Assembly (NCBI GenBank): GCA_021234155.1 | Contig: JAJEKV010000041.1 | Location: forward strand, 1,986,447 to 2,050,446 | DNA length: 64,000 nt | Reading direction: 5' to 3' | From: Isoetes taiwanensis | Lineage: Eukaryota; Streptophyta; Lycopodiopsida; Isoetales; Isoetaceae | Shown: positions 22,048 through 31,800 of the stretch, one piece after another | Layout of the letters: each line of letters opens with the position of its first letter | Position numbering within the stretch: the first letter of the stretch is position 1 | Translations under genes and position numbers: made by a program | Notes under the pieces: model-generated | Database searches by the model: none | The model's input: the letters and a program-made list of their open reading frames with translations, nothing else | What the model was told of the DNA's origin: nothing

Positions 22048-22720
22048 AACTCTCACATTTTGCATGTTCTTGCAACAATATTAGACTGCAATTCAACCTT
22101 GTCAACATTTGCATGCATATACAAATTTATGTTATTATAGCCTTCAATGTGTATGAAACAAAATGGAAACCTCAAGCTGAAAGTATTGCTTTGGAGTATT
22201 ATGCATAGATATGTCATTATCAGGCCCAACTGCAGATTCTATTTCTGTGTTCTTCAATGCATTGACTCGATGTGCGTGCCATTATCAAAATAATGCAAAT
22301 AGGGACTTTGACTTTGTAGGTATCCATGAAAATCTTTAAAGGTATCATAGGAACATAAAGAAATCGAAGGTGCCATAATTCATACATAACACACTTCAAA
22401 ATGCTAAATCCAGGAAAATAAATCATATTTGGATTAAAAATACAACAACTGAGCTTACAATGCAAAAGCAGCCAAATAACCATCATTCATTTAAATTGGG
22501 ATTATGTCTATTCCAAAATGTACTAGAAAGCTTAATATCGGCCTTTTTAGGCCTGTAAACATATTTTTGGAGTGTGTTCATTTTCAGCATAGGCATGCGC
22601 ATCTTGTGTTGAATTTGCAGGACAATATAAAATACATGAAATTTAAGGACATTATCACTTTAACAACTAGATAGATGACATGAACAACTAGAAAAAAGTG
22701 CAAACTTTTCACTACATATA
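22048..22720. other. Unassigned AT-rich sequence
   Basis: This is AT-rich flanking DNA. No gene is seen. Its last five bases (ATATA, 22716-22720) are the target-site duplication of element 2. Confidence 0.4.
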
Positions 22721-24217
22721 TGTGACGTTCCAGTACGATATACGGTCTCAAGACGATACCATCATCATTGGCCACGCTGCATTATCGCCGCCTAGTCGAC
22801 GGTACGACCCGACATACCTAAGCAAGGACGCCCTAGGGGGCATCTTGCAATGGTGCATTACACTTAGCAATGCGCCGCACCTTTAGACCTTTAACCCATT
22901 AAAGGTAGACCAAGGGTCATGGAAACCCTAAACCTAACCGGATAGCCTACATAAGGCACCAAACCCTAACATTCCTTTTTCGCCTACGCACCTTCCGAGC
23001 TCGATTCACAAGATTCGAGGAGTCAATTCCAACTCCCACGATCTGCCAGCACGCCCCAGCTAGTCAGATCATCCTTCCGACCGCATCCCGGCGTAAAGAG
23101 ACATGGACCTTTCGGATCAAGAGGAGTGAACCAGTGGATCAGGTATTTGGTCGATTGAATAGCTTAAACCTTATTCCGGCCTTCAACAGTAGAGGGTTTA
23201 GCCTATTAAATCGCCCTTAGTAGCCAAGCAGACCCTGAGATTGACTCTAACTAAAGAATTGACTCTATGTATTAGATTAGTTCTTATTTATTATGATCAT
23301 ATGATGGATGGTTGTATTCTGTGGACTCATTGTATTGGGAAGGGTGGGTAGAGACTTAAAGCTTAGTAGATGATGCTCCTAGCTAGTCCCTCTTAGTGCA
23401 TTACTAGAATTCGGCCTGTGTACAAGAGCCCCACCGGGTTGTGGGTGAAGGGACTAGACTGGCTTATAACGAGGTTCGTGTCCTGACCCTTGATCGATCC
23501 CTCTGGTGTGTAAGGCCTACCGGGGATCAGAGTGACTAGGTCTAATGGCTTGCCACTGAGTGTGGGCATGGCATGGGCTCGACACCCGTGAGGTGGGGTT
23601 CACCTTCCATTGGGTTAAGTCGAATAAGGGCAGTGGCCCTCTAGTCACCTTGGGTTAGCATGTAGATCTCGGGTGGAAGTGATCCCCACCTGCCCCATCG
23701 GGCCTGGGGAGATGTAACCCAGGAGTAGCCCCTTTGGCTATGCACCCGGCGGGCTACAGTCAGGTCCCAACACTTTTCAACCCACTCTGCAAAGTGTGCA
23801 CAGGAGGGGCGGATGGAGTGGACAACCCAATGCCATGTTCTTATGCCAGCCCAATCCATTGTCATGATTCTGTCTGCACTGAACGGAGACCCAAGCTTGT
23901 CAGTCATCCCCCTGGAGTCTGAGCCTTGGGTAGGAACTTCCTTGTATTGAGCTGATCTTTGTCTATGCAGATGTTGATGTGCCACCCTTCGAGGTGGATA
24001 TATGATGTTATGTTACTGACGTGTATGTTTACGCCCGCGCAGCTAGGTAGGCCCCGAGGGAGGCGGGGTAAAATGACCCCTTCACTCTTCCCACCGTGGA
24101 CTCTAGGCGGTCGAGTTGATATGTGGAGGGCCCCAGATCGTTGTGGAGCTGGTGCGGGGATGAACTCCCTGCTTTTGTATACGGTGCGGGCATCGTGATA
24201 CAGTAGGGGACGTCACA
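22721..24217 (+). repeat. 5' LTR of element 2
   Basis: 1497 bp, with TG...CA ends inside a TGTGACGT/ACGTCACA inverted terminus. Direct repeat of 34151-35650. Confidence 0.93.
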
Positions 24218-24218
24218 A

Positions 24219-24234
24219 TGGTATCAGATCTATG
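24219..24234 (+). other. Primer binding site of element 2
   Basis: TGGTATCAGATC follows the LTR after one base. It matches 10 or 11 of 12 bases of the initiator-Met tRNA complement TGGTATCAGAGC. Confidence 0.85.
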
Positions 24235-24424
24235 TTCTTGGAGACCAAGAGCAAAGCACTGACCATACTCCCAGTAGTACTAACTTGATAGGATCTTCAA
24301 GCCTCGAAAAGTGGGAAATTTTTTTTTCTCATTTTTGATAGTTGTGCTAAGCTAGTAATAGTTAAGTGAATTGGAACTTAATAAGACTAAAAAGAATAAG
24401 CCAAAAAATTTGCCAAATAAGGTG

Positions 24425-24492
24425 GTCTCACATTTCGGCTACTGGGCAAAGAACTAAACTTTAGTTTTTGAGCGAGGCGCAAGCTGTGAGAC
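24425..24492 (+). repeat. Hairpin repeat copy 1 (element 2 leader)
   Basis: GTCTCACA at the left pairs perfectly with TGTGAGAC at the right. Inside is the palindrome AACTAAACTTTAGTT, then GAGCGAGGCGCAAGC. Four related copies exist: 24425, 24609, 26311 and 26510. Confidence 0.7.
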
Positions 24493-24608
24493 ATCGAGCC
24501 AAGATCACTCAAACATGACGAATTTGAGAAAATTAAGGTGGTAAGACTAATTCTAAGATAGGAATTAATTAGAATAGCATGTTTTAATTATTTAAATTAC
24601 TTAAAGAT

Positions 24609-24680
24609 GTGTGAGATTCAAAATTTCGCTACCGGGTCTAAAACTAAACTTTAGTTTTTGCAGAGGCGACACTGTGAGAC
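24609..24680 (+). repeat. Hairpin repeat copy 2 (element 2 leader)
   Basis: It shares TTTCGCTACCGGG, the palindrome AACTAAACTTTAGTT, AGAGGCGA and the right arm CTGTGAGAC with copy 1. The left arm has diverged to GTGAGATTC. Confidence 0.6.
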
Positions 24681-24782
24681 CAATAAGTAGAAAAAGTCTG
24701 AAATAAGTGTAAGATTTAATTAAATAGGTACCTTAGCAGGCTAAATAGAGCAACTTAAATTTTGACCTAAATTTTACCAGGC

Positions 24783-24811
24783 TATAAATAGAAGTAGGCC
24801 CCCCTCATTTG
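24783..24811 (+). promoter_or_regulatory. Internal TATA-box block before pre-gag ORF 1 (element 2)
   Basis: TATAAATAG is followed about 15 bases later by CCCCTCATTTG, like a plant core promoter and start-site region. The block recurs at 26765-26785 before the next ORF, and in element 1 at 8621 and 10488. Confidence 0.55.
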
Positions 24812-24889
24812 AACATTCCCCCTTTAGAAACCAGCTCTCGCCTCCCTAAGGCAATCTTTGGCCGAGATCCGATTGACGATCCGCCAAAC

Positions 24890-25867
24890 ATGGCACGGAC
24901 CAAACATCGGCGAGGAAAGCCCGCCCGGCGGCGACCCGGCCACCCGCCGATGCCAAAGACGATTCGGCGCATGCTGCAGGAGCGCCTCCTTAACCCTAAC
25001 GATCCAACTTCTTCGAGTGAGGGAGAACCTTCGAACAAGCAAAATGAAGCAGATGAAGTACACTCGGAAGCAGGGACGGAAGTAATTGAGGAAGAGGAGG
25101 AGGAAGCGCAGAGGGAAAAGAGAACCAAGGCCCGAGAAGAACAGAGGATGCCGACGCCAGAGCCGACCATTGAAGAACAAGTCGAAGCCTGGATTCGAGA
25201 AAAAGAAGCGGAGGAGCAGCAAGAGCAGAGCGAGCCGAGGCTCGAGCCGGCAGAGGAAGCAGACCTCGCTGCTTTCATCAGGAAATATGAACGCCGAGAA
25301 AGAAAGAGGGAACAAAGGAAGAGGAAGAGAGAAGAGGAGGAGGCAATAGCGGCCGAGGAATTGAAGAAGAAGAAAGGCAAAGCCGTGGAGCAGCCCAAAA
25401 GGAAGCTAAAGAAAATGCTCAATCCTAAGATAGTGATAACCGAACGACCACCTGATCAGCCCCCGGCCTCCTCAGACGATTCTGACGGAGATCAAAATCC
25501 CAACACTGAGGGAGCAGGCTCCTCTAAACCCCCGACTGTTGAGCAGGTGGTGACCGAGCAGATAGCACCCGAGGAGGAGCAGCAGGATACAGTAAAGAAG
25601 CCCCCTCCTTACCCGAAATGGGACAGGAAGAAGCAACCCGGCCCGCCGAGAGTCTTCGCCACCAACCCCATCAAAATCTACGAAAGTTTAAAGATCTCTG
25701 CGGGACCACGAGGCCTATATGAAGGAGTGGGAGGCATACAACTCCTACTACCAGGAGAACAGGGTCAGGACCATCGAAGGGGGTCACCCCACAAAGCAGC
25801 AAACCCTACGACCCCCACCACCAAAGCCCAAGGTCCCGAAAAAGCCTTCCCAGAAGAAGCTCACTAA
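24890..25867 (+). CDS. Pre-gag ORF 1: acidic, coiled-coil-like protein of unknown function
   Basis: The frame is open from 24809, but the first ATG is at 24890, giving about 325 residues. The N-terminus is very basic (ARTKHRRGKPARRRPGHPP), suggesting nucleic-acid binding or nuclear import. Residues roughly 40-200 are dominated by Glu, Lys and Arg with heptad-like spacing (coiled coil). A proline-rich part, KKPPPYPKWDRKKQPGPP, follows. After about 25720 the natural reading seems to pass to another frame (KEWEAYNSYYQENR, then RPPPPKPKVPKKPSQKK) ending at 25970, so a frameshift probably truncates the C-terminus. It follows a TATA-like block and two hairpin repeats. Element 1 has a decayed counterpart. 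I know no named family for it. Confidence 0.6.
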   Translation: MARTKHRRGKPARRRPGHPPMPKTIRRMLQERLLNPNDPTSSSEGEPSNKQNEADEVHSEAGTEVIEEEEEEAQREKRTKAREEQRMPTPEPTIEEQVEAWIREKEAEEQQEQSEPRLEPAEEADLAAFIRKYERRERKREQRKRKREEEEAIAAEELKKKKGKAVEQPKRKLKKMLNPKIVITERPPDQPPASSDDSDGDQNPNTEGAGSSKPPTVEQVVTEQIAPEEEQQDTVKKPPPYPKWDRKKQPGPPRVFATNPIKIYESLKISAGPRGLYEGVGGIQLLLPGEQGQDHRRGSPHKAANPTTPTTKAQGPEKAFPEEAH

Positions 25868-25970
25868 AAAGCAGCTCGAGCAAAGAGCACTACGGGAGAT
25901 TCGGCACTTCCAACAAGAGCCTACGCTTCCTCGATTCCCCCGTGCCCCCTTTGCTCCTGGGCTTAGTTAG
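25719..25970 (+). pseudogene. C-terminal extension of pre-gag ORF 1 in another frame
   Basis: 83 codons, Lys/Pro/Gln-rich (LRPPPPKPKVPKKPSQKK, then LEQRALREIRHFQQ), overlapping the end of the previous ORF. The composition continues that of ORF 1, so a one-base indel near 25720 probably split one protein. Confidence 0.5.
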
Positions 25971-26310
25971 AGAGGTAATGCAGGATTTCAGGACTGACTT
26001 TAGGGTCACAGATGAAATGTCACTGCCCCCGCAAGAAGCAAATGGAGGCTTTTATAGTGCAACATTTTGAAGACTCAACATCTTGCACTGTCCATGCCAA
26101 ACGAGTAACCCTTATGAGGCAAGACATGTATCTTGCTAGACGCATTAAGGGAGAACGCCCTTAGAACCTTTTTGTAAATAATTGAAAATTTTGTAAAATG
26201 GAACAATTTTGTGTACTTTAGTTGCCTGGACTTGACTAATTAGGACGAAGTTAGCGTGTTTTAGCTTTTATTTCAGCAAAATAGGACAATTGCAGACCGA
26301 AAGGCATGAT
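25971..26310 (+). other. Spacer between pre-gag ORFs (element 2)
   Basis: No coding sequence is recognised. It leads into the second pair of hairpin repeats. Confidence 0.45.
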
Positions 26311-26377
26311 GTCTCAGCTTACCGCTTTGGTCGAAGAACTAAACTTTAGTTATTGAGCGAGGCGCAAGCTGTGAGAC
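26311..26377 (+). repeat. Hairpin repeat copy 3
   Basis: The left arm GTCTCAGCTT faces AAGCTGTGAGAC. The inner palindrome AACTAAACTTTAGTT and GAGCGAGGCGCAAGC are the same as copy 1. Confidence 0.7.
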
Positions 26378-26509
26378 CTTGCCCAAAACTCGCCCAAAAC
26401 AGCTCCAAATCGACCAAATAAGGGGTCGATTCTACCTGATTTGATGAGCCCATCATCCTCACAACCTTAGTTTATCCAAATTGGACATGTTTTGATCAAA
26501 ATGATCGAT

Positions 26510-26573
26510 GTCTCTCATGCTCGCTACTGGTCAAGAAACTAAATAGTTTTTGAGCGAGGCAAAGTCGTGAGAC
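26510..26573 (+). repeat. Hairpin repeat copy 4
   Basis: GTCTCTCATGCTCGCTACTGG, then AAACTAAATAGTTTTTGAGC, GAGGC and GTGAGAC. The inner palindrome is shortened by three bases. Confidence 0.6.
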
Positions 26574-26764
26574 CTCCTACCATTTCTTCACCAGAACTTG
26601 CCCGAATGATTCCCAACCTGTTGTATAGCAATCTTTAGGTAATCCAGCCACGTTCAAACACTTGAACTAGTCTTCAAATTCCCATTTTGACCTCAGTATA
26701 GACTAGAATTGCCCAACCCCAGGAATTTTCCAAGTCACCCAAAAATTAGGGTTTTCCCCTTTTC

Positions 26765-26785
26765 TATAAATAGGTCCCTCATTTC
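26765..26785 (+). promoter_or_regulatory. Internal TATA-box block before pre-gag ORF 2 (element 2)
   Basis: CTATAAATAGGTCCCTCATTT is a good plant TATA box with a pyrimidine/CA-rich start-site region about 25-35 bp downstream. Element 1 has CTATAAAAATAGGTCTCATTT at the matching place. Confidence 0.6.
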
Positions 26786-26886
26786 ACACACAGCACCCTA
26801 CAAGTTTGCTCCTGCCATCTTAGCCGATTTTCCAGCTCCCTGAGGCGCTCTTGCAACCATTTGCTACTCTCTTCCGCATTGAACTC

Positions 26887-28415
26887 ATGGCAACCTCTGA
26901 ATTCCGCAGATGGTACAGCGCCAGCGCTCATGCTGCCGAGGCCGACATCGATGAAATTTTCCATGTCTTCCGGAAGGAGGTAGACGTCCAAGCAACTTTG
27001 CACGCAACCCCAGCTTACAGCAGAGTCCTGTCTGAATTCCAAGCTAGGGTAGAGCCCCACCTTGCATAGGTTACTTTGTTCCTAGGCAATCCCTGCAAGC
27101 AGCTTTAGGCGATGTTCCAAACATTGCCAAGTACCTCACAAACAAGGCGCAGCGCACGCCCGAGCCAATGGTCCTAACTGTCAATAGGACCAAATACTTC
27201 TCTTTCAACACTGCCTTGGCAATTTTTCTTACCCATCGTGCCGAAAACACTGTGGGAGAAACCTCCATTCCCCCCATGGACGTAGACCCATTAGCCATAG
27301 CAGCAGAACAACGGCTCCTTACGCAATACGAACAGGAGCAGGAAGGAAAAGAAGAAGACTCGGAAGAAGAGGAATCAGAAGAGGAGGAAGACTACGTCGA
27401 ACTCGACCCGGCGGAAGAGCGGCGACAGGCAGAACAAGAGTGGCAAGACTTCGAAAGAAGCCGGCAAGCTCTTAGAATTGCGCCACCCCTTGGGCTAGGC
27501 ATTACAAGCCTAGCCCCCATCATTGTCGAAGGCGAAGAATTTTTGCTCCTAAGCGACATCCAAAACCTCCCGGAGTGCAGGGAAAGGGAATATCGACCTG
27601 AAGAGTTACTGCACCAACTCCGAAGAACGGATCTGGACGACTTCATCGTCCGAGGAACCTCTGACTTCCCACTCCAAGTAAGGGAAGCCGACACTTACAC
27701 GGGGGAGTCGACCTCCGATATCCAAGCCTACAGCAGCATCAGGCAGATTATGGAGGCAGACCAGGCCGCGGACCAACTACCGACGGAAGAAGAGTTCCTT
27801 GCTCTACAGGAACAGATGGGGATTCGCCACGCGACATCAAACATCTTAACGGCAAGCTCTTCGGCAACACCTCCCCGGGAGAGAAGAGGCGAGTTCGATC
27901 TCAGGAGAGCTTCAGCAACAGTCAGGGACTACAGGGAGCTCACCACGGTGGAGGTTGATGATTTTGCGGGCAGACACAGAGCTGGATACCGAGCAGCCGA
28001 GGACCCGTCACGCAACGACAGGTCGTTGCGGTATTACCTTCCCCTGCTGATGGACGGAAGAATAGCGGTAATTCACCGCAAATTCACCCCCAGGGGCGAG
28101 GAAGGAGTGTCGATGCTAATCGCGCTCTCAGGATTTGGCCGGCATGCTCGGCTACCCCTCAACACCGAGTATGCCATCCTCGTGAAGAGAGCCGTAGCAC
28201 TCGATGTTTTCGACTTCGCCATACCCTACAGGCGGCAGGGAAGACTGGCGGTGACCGCAGCTTATACCTCCGACCGCAGAGTCGAAGACTTGGCGAGAGC
28301 TTTGCAGGGTGGATCTTCAGTCAACGTCCTTAGGAACTTGGGTCATTCAGTGGGAACAGCCCAAGTGAAGAAGTTCCTAGAGGATAATCCATCCTACCGG
28401 CGTTATCAAGAATAG
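26887..28415 (+). CDS. Pre-gag ORF 2: conserved protein of unknown function (probably split)
   Basis: An ATG at about 26887 opens 60 codons (MATSEFRRWYSASAHAAEAD) to a stop at 27069. A second frame runs 27168-28415 (415 residues), and the two probably formed one protein. The larger part has an acidic, Glu-rich stretch (about residues 60-100), then a more globular region with FLLLSDIQNLPE, SDIQAYSSIRQIME, a YYLPLLMDGRIAVIHRKFTP segment, MLIALSGFG and a C-terminus ARALQGGSSVNVLRNLGHS. The last motifs recur in element 1, so selection has kept them over the lineage. I see no protease, envelope (no signal peptide or membrane span) or RT feature. It sits between its own TATA-like block and gag. Confidence 0.6.
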
Positions 28416-28584
28416 TTAGGAATCTTGATACCGGAAGTCTTTTGTAATAAACATATTATATAATATAAATATAACTTCTTTTGCATTTTTAAAATGTTTT
28501 GTTGATATACTTTGTTCCGCAACTATACCAACAACACATATAATGCAACGGAACAAACAAAACTAACCGTACAACCATGACCAA

Positions 28585-29790
28585 TTGTGTATGCGTAAAG
28601 GGAACAATGAACAGCCGAAAGCAAAACAGAGGCCCAACAGAGATGAAGAAACTCCCCTGACAAAGCAACCCCTTCAAAGGAACCTCTTCGAGGGATATGG
28701 CCCCATGACACCAGAAGAAGAGTTGTCGCAGATGCGAACAGACCTGGACCAGATAAAGGCCCTACTAGCAGCCCAAGCATCATCAGGGCCATTAGAACGA
28801 CACCTCCAAAGTCGGGGAAAGACAAGAAAAGGAGAAGAGAAGGAGGTCCTAGCACGCAGACCTCAATCAAGATCAACCCTGACTCGAGTCCAAAAAGAGG
28901 CCGAAAGCAGTGCCGGACCATAGAGACGGGCAGCGTAAGGACACTAAGGCCCTAGATTACCGTAAGAAGGTGGACTCAAAGATCGGGCAATGTTTGAAAG
29001 CCCAAAACTCGAGCAGCTTCTGGGCGAGAACAGATCCGCCTAGAGGCTGAGGCATGGCTAGACTAAATGAGCGAGTACGGCAATGCCTATGGCATGAAGG
29101 ACAAAGACAAAGCGTGGTGGCGACAAACCAACCCGAAAAGGGCCGCGACGATATGGTGGAAGGGCTATGCCAAAGCCCATGGGTTGAGCAGGACGATGCC
29201 GATTTAAGAAGTTCTCAAAAGCTTTAAGAAACACTATGTTCCTCGGGAACACAAGTCGAACATGATGCGCCAGTTTTACGATTGCGTTAGGGTACAAGAC
29301 GGTGCGTAGAATAATCAAGAGTTCATGAGGCTAAGATCAGATGTGCCTAAACCGAGCGAGAAACACGCAGAGAAAGCTACATAGAAGGGCTGAACGAGGA
29401 ACTCGTGAAACTCGTGAAGGGCAATAGACCCCAAAACAAAGGTCGCTTTTGAGTCCAAGGCAATTAGTTTGCAAGGATCGGGGCCTTGAACAAACAAGAC
29501 ACGAGGCAGCCTTACTATCGATAGAGGGAAAGCAAATGGGGAGCTACAGTCCTAGGGCAGCTAGCCCAAGCCCAAAGAAAGTCCCCATATAATAGCAAAC
29601 CGGGGAAACAAAGAAAGAAAGCGGTGTGTCCTTCAAGGACAAACAGAAGGATCCAACTACCGAAAAGCAAAAGACGGTCCTTCTTGCAGGCGATGCCCAA
29701 GGAGAAAAGGCAGGAATGCATGGAGAAGCAGCTCTGTTTTAGATGTTTCCAGCCGGGGCCACGAAACAAATGAACGCCCATTTGTTATGA
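28585..29790 (+). pseudogene. Gag with zinc knuckle, element 2 (frameshifted)
   Basis: The first frame (28585-28923) has a basic start, RNLFEGYGPMTPEEELSQM and a short coiled coil. After a stop, the Retrotrans_gag domain can be followed in changing frames: AEAWLDE-like near 29050, NAYGMKDKDK near 29085, and a VPREHKSN-like region near 29240, in line with the intact gag domain of element 1. A CCHC zinc knuckle is visible at 29735-29785 (CFRCFQPG), with a one-base shift before its His. The protein would form the particle and package RNA. This copy is inactive. Confidence 0.75.
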
Positions 29791-30182
29791 GCTTCGGCCA
29801 GCGAAGTTGGGCGGATGGGACACCGGCCGACGAGGGGGGCGAGGAGGCACGGATTACATTAGGTGGTGAGTGCCACATCTTCGCTGCTATAGATACAAAA
29901 CAGGCAGAGACCCAGTATAAAGTAATCACCACAGTAGGGAAGGCAAAGGCCAAGTCCTTCATAGTCTTGATAGACTCCGGAAGTAGCCATAACTTCGCAT
30001 CCCCGAGGATGGTTGAAATGTTGAAATTGAAACCCCTAAAGTCCAAACCAAGGCCCGTAATCTTGGCAAGCGGGGCAGTAAGACATACAGCTGGGAAGAG
30101 AATCAACTTCGACATTGACTTGCCGTGGATTAATATCCGTGATGGGGGCGGAAGTAATGGGCATTGGCAAACAATGACTTGA
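29787..30182 (+). CDS. Aspartic protease domain (element 2)
   Basis: 131 codons. The segment AKAKSFIVLIDSGSSHNFAS carries the DSG active site of retropepsins, followed by ILASGAVRHTAGKRI, the typical flap side. It would cleave the Gag-Pol polyprotein. The frame ends at 30182 by frameshift before RT, which begins at 30305 in another frame, so it can no longer be joined to the polymerase. Confidence 0.85.
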   Translation: MSFGQRSWADGTPADEGGEEARITLGGECHIFAAIDTKQAETQYKVITTVGKAKAKSFIVLIDSGSSHNFASPRMVEMLKLKPLKSKPRPVILASGAVRHTAGKRINFDIDLPWINIRDGGGSNGHWQTMT

Positions 30183-30304
30183 TCGTTGGAATGGAGTACC
30201 TTGGTCCAGCAGGGCCATCATAGATCGTGGAAAGCGGAAGGTGACCTTCCTTAACGCCCGACGGCAAAGCCATTGAGATCCTGTGTAAAGAAGTTACCCC
30301 CATC

Positions 30305-31306
30305 ATGCAATGTATGTCCGTTAAGAAGCTGCTCAAATCTATAAGGAGCGAGAAAGTAGCATACATCTTCAAACTCGAGATTGAGGAACCCGAGTCGGAA
30401 GAAAGCAAGGAAGACAAGGGGCTCAGCAAGTTACCCAAGCCAATCGCCAACTTGATTATGGAGTTCCACGATCTCTTTCCAGATGAGATCGAAAAGCTTC
30501 CTCCTTACAGGGGAGTAGAGTGTGAGATAGCACTCGAACCAGGGACCAAGACGACGAGCAAGGCCCCATATAGAATGACCACACATGAACTTACTGAGCT
30601 AAAGAAGCAGTTACAAGAATTACTCGATCTAGGGTTTATCAGGCCCAGTGTCTCACCATTTGGGGCACCCATCCTCTTTGTCAAGAAGAAGGATGGAAGC
30701 TTGAGGATGTGCATAGATTACAGACAATTGAACAAGCACACCATCAAGAACAAGTACGCACTCCCCAGGCCAGACGACTTGATGGATCAACTCCAAGGGG
30801 CAAGGGTCTTCTCCAAAATCGACCTAAGATCAGGCTATCACCAGATCAGAATAAAGGAAGAGGACATCCACAAAACGGCTTTCAGGACCAGATATGGGCA
30901 TTACGAATTCACCGTAATGCCATTTGGGCTATCCAATGCCCCAGCTACGTTCATGAGACTCATGAACGACATCTTCAGAGAATACTTGGACACCTTTGTG
31001 ATAGTATTCTTCGACGACATTCTGGTGTACAGTAAATCCATTGAAGAGCATGCTCAGCACGTCAGAAAGGTGCTCGAGAAGTTAAGGAGGCATCAATTGT
31101 ATGCCAAGTTGTCGAAGTGTCACTTCGCAACAGAGAAGGTGGAATACCTCGGTCATGTGATTTCAGCAGAAGGAATCTCGGCTGCAGACCTCGCCAAGAT
31201 TGAAGCAAGCCATCCAATGGCCAGCACCAAAGAACGCCCACGAGGTCGAAGTTTCCTTGGCCTAGCAGGGGTATTACAGAAGTTCAAAGAACTTCAAGAA
31301 AGATAG
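30305..31306 (+). CDS. Ty3/gypsy reverse transcriptase (element 2)
   Basis: 333 codons cover the whole RT domain. Motifs in order: [20 protein letters not shown] and [14 protein letters not shown] (fingers), [15 protein letters not shown] (first catalytic Asp), [15 protein letters not shown], and [12 protein letters not shown] (the YxDD box as FFDD, with the two catalytic Asp). The thumb region [11 protein letters not shown] follows. All three catalytic Asp are present. It is the best preserved part of element 2. The N-terminal 50 residues are the PR-RT linker. A frameshift after 31300 detaches RNase H. Confidence 0.95.
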   Translation: MQCMSVKKLLKSIRSEKVAYIFKLEIEEPESEESKEDKGLSKLPKPIANLIMEFHDLFPDEIEKLPPYRGVECEIALEPGTKTTSKAPYRMTTHELTELKKQLQELLDLGFIRPSVSPFGAPILFVKKKDGSLRMCIDYRQLNKHTIKNKYALPRPDDLMDQLQGARVFSKIDLRSGYHQIRIKEEDIHKTAFRTRYGHYEFTVMPFGLSNAPATFMRLMNDIFREYLDTFVIVFFDDILVYSKSIEEHAQHVRKVLEKLRRHQLYAKLSKCHFATEKVEYLGHVISAEGISAADLAKIEASHPMASTKERPRGRSFLGLAGVLQKFKELQER

Positions 31307-31800
31307 CAGCTCCAATCGACGGACCGACAAAGACGGAGAAAGTAAAAATTGGGCCGACCATTGGCTCAAGAAAGTCCAAGCAGGATTTGAGTTGTTGAAG
31401 GAAGCTTTGAAAACCGCTCCCCGCCTTGACCCCGCCGCACCCTAAAAGGACAAGTTGGTGGCGACGGACGCAAGCAAGATAGCCATGTGTGCAAAGGTCG
31501 ATGCAAGAAGAGCGGGTAATAGCGCGACGACTCAAGGAAAATGAACGACGCCAAAACGCGCTACCCGACGATGATCAAGAGTCGCTAGTAGTTGTCGAGG
31601 GCATTGAGAATTGGAGGCATTACCTCTTAGGGAGGAAGTTCCGGTTGGACACCGATCACCGTGAGCCTCCAAGACGTATTCACACAACCACATCTCAATC
31701 TGAGGCAGAGAAGGTGGATGGAGTTTCTCGAAGAGTACGACTTTGAGATAGTCTACAAGCCCGGGAAGCTTAATGTGGTAGTAGATGCCCTTTCAAGGCA
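31307..31800 (+). pseudogene. RNase H remnant (element 2)
   Basis: The connection domain and RNase H core are spread over frames: ENWRHYLLGRKFRLDTDHRE near 31600-31665, then RQRRWMEFLEEYDFEIVYK and LNVVVDALSR at 31700-31800. The catalytic DEDD set cannot be read in one frame. Confidence 0.75.

Noticed and set aside
24805-25422. 205-codon Ser/Leu-rich minus-strand ORF opposite pre-gag ORF 1, and the overlapping 163-codon ORF
   Set aside because: These are the reverse complement of Glu/Lys-rich codons (GAA, GAG, AAG give TTC, CTC, CTT). They have no domain and element 1 has no counterpart. They are shadows.
28523-28921. 132-codon hydrophobic minus-strand ORF, considered as an env-like or antisense ORF
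   Set aside because: It is the exact complement of the gag N-terminal frame, which has homologous sequence in element 1. No signal peptide is placed sensibly.
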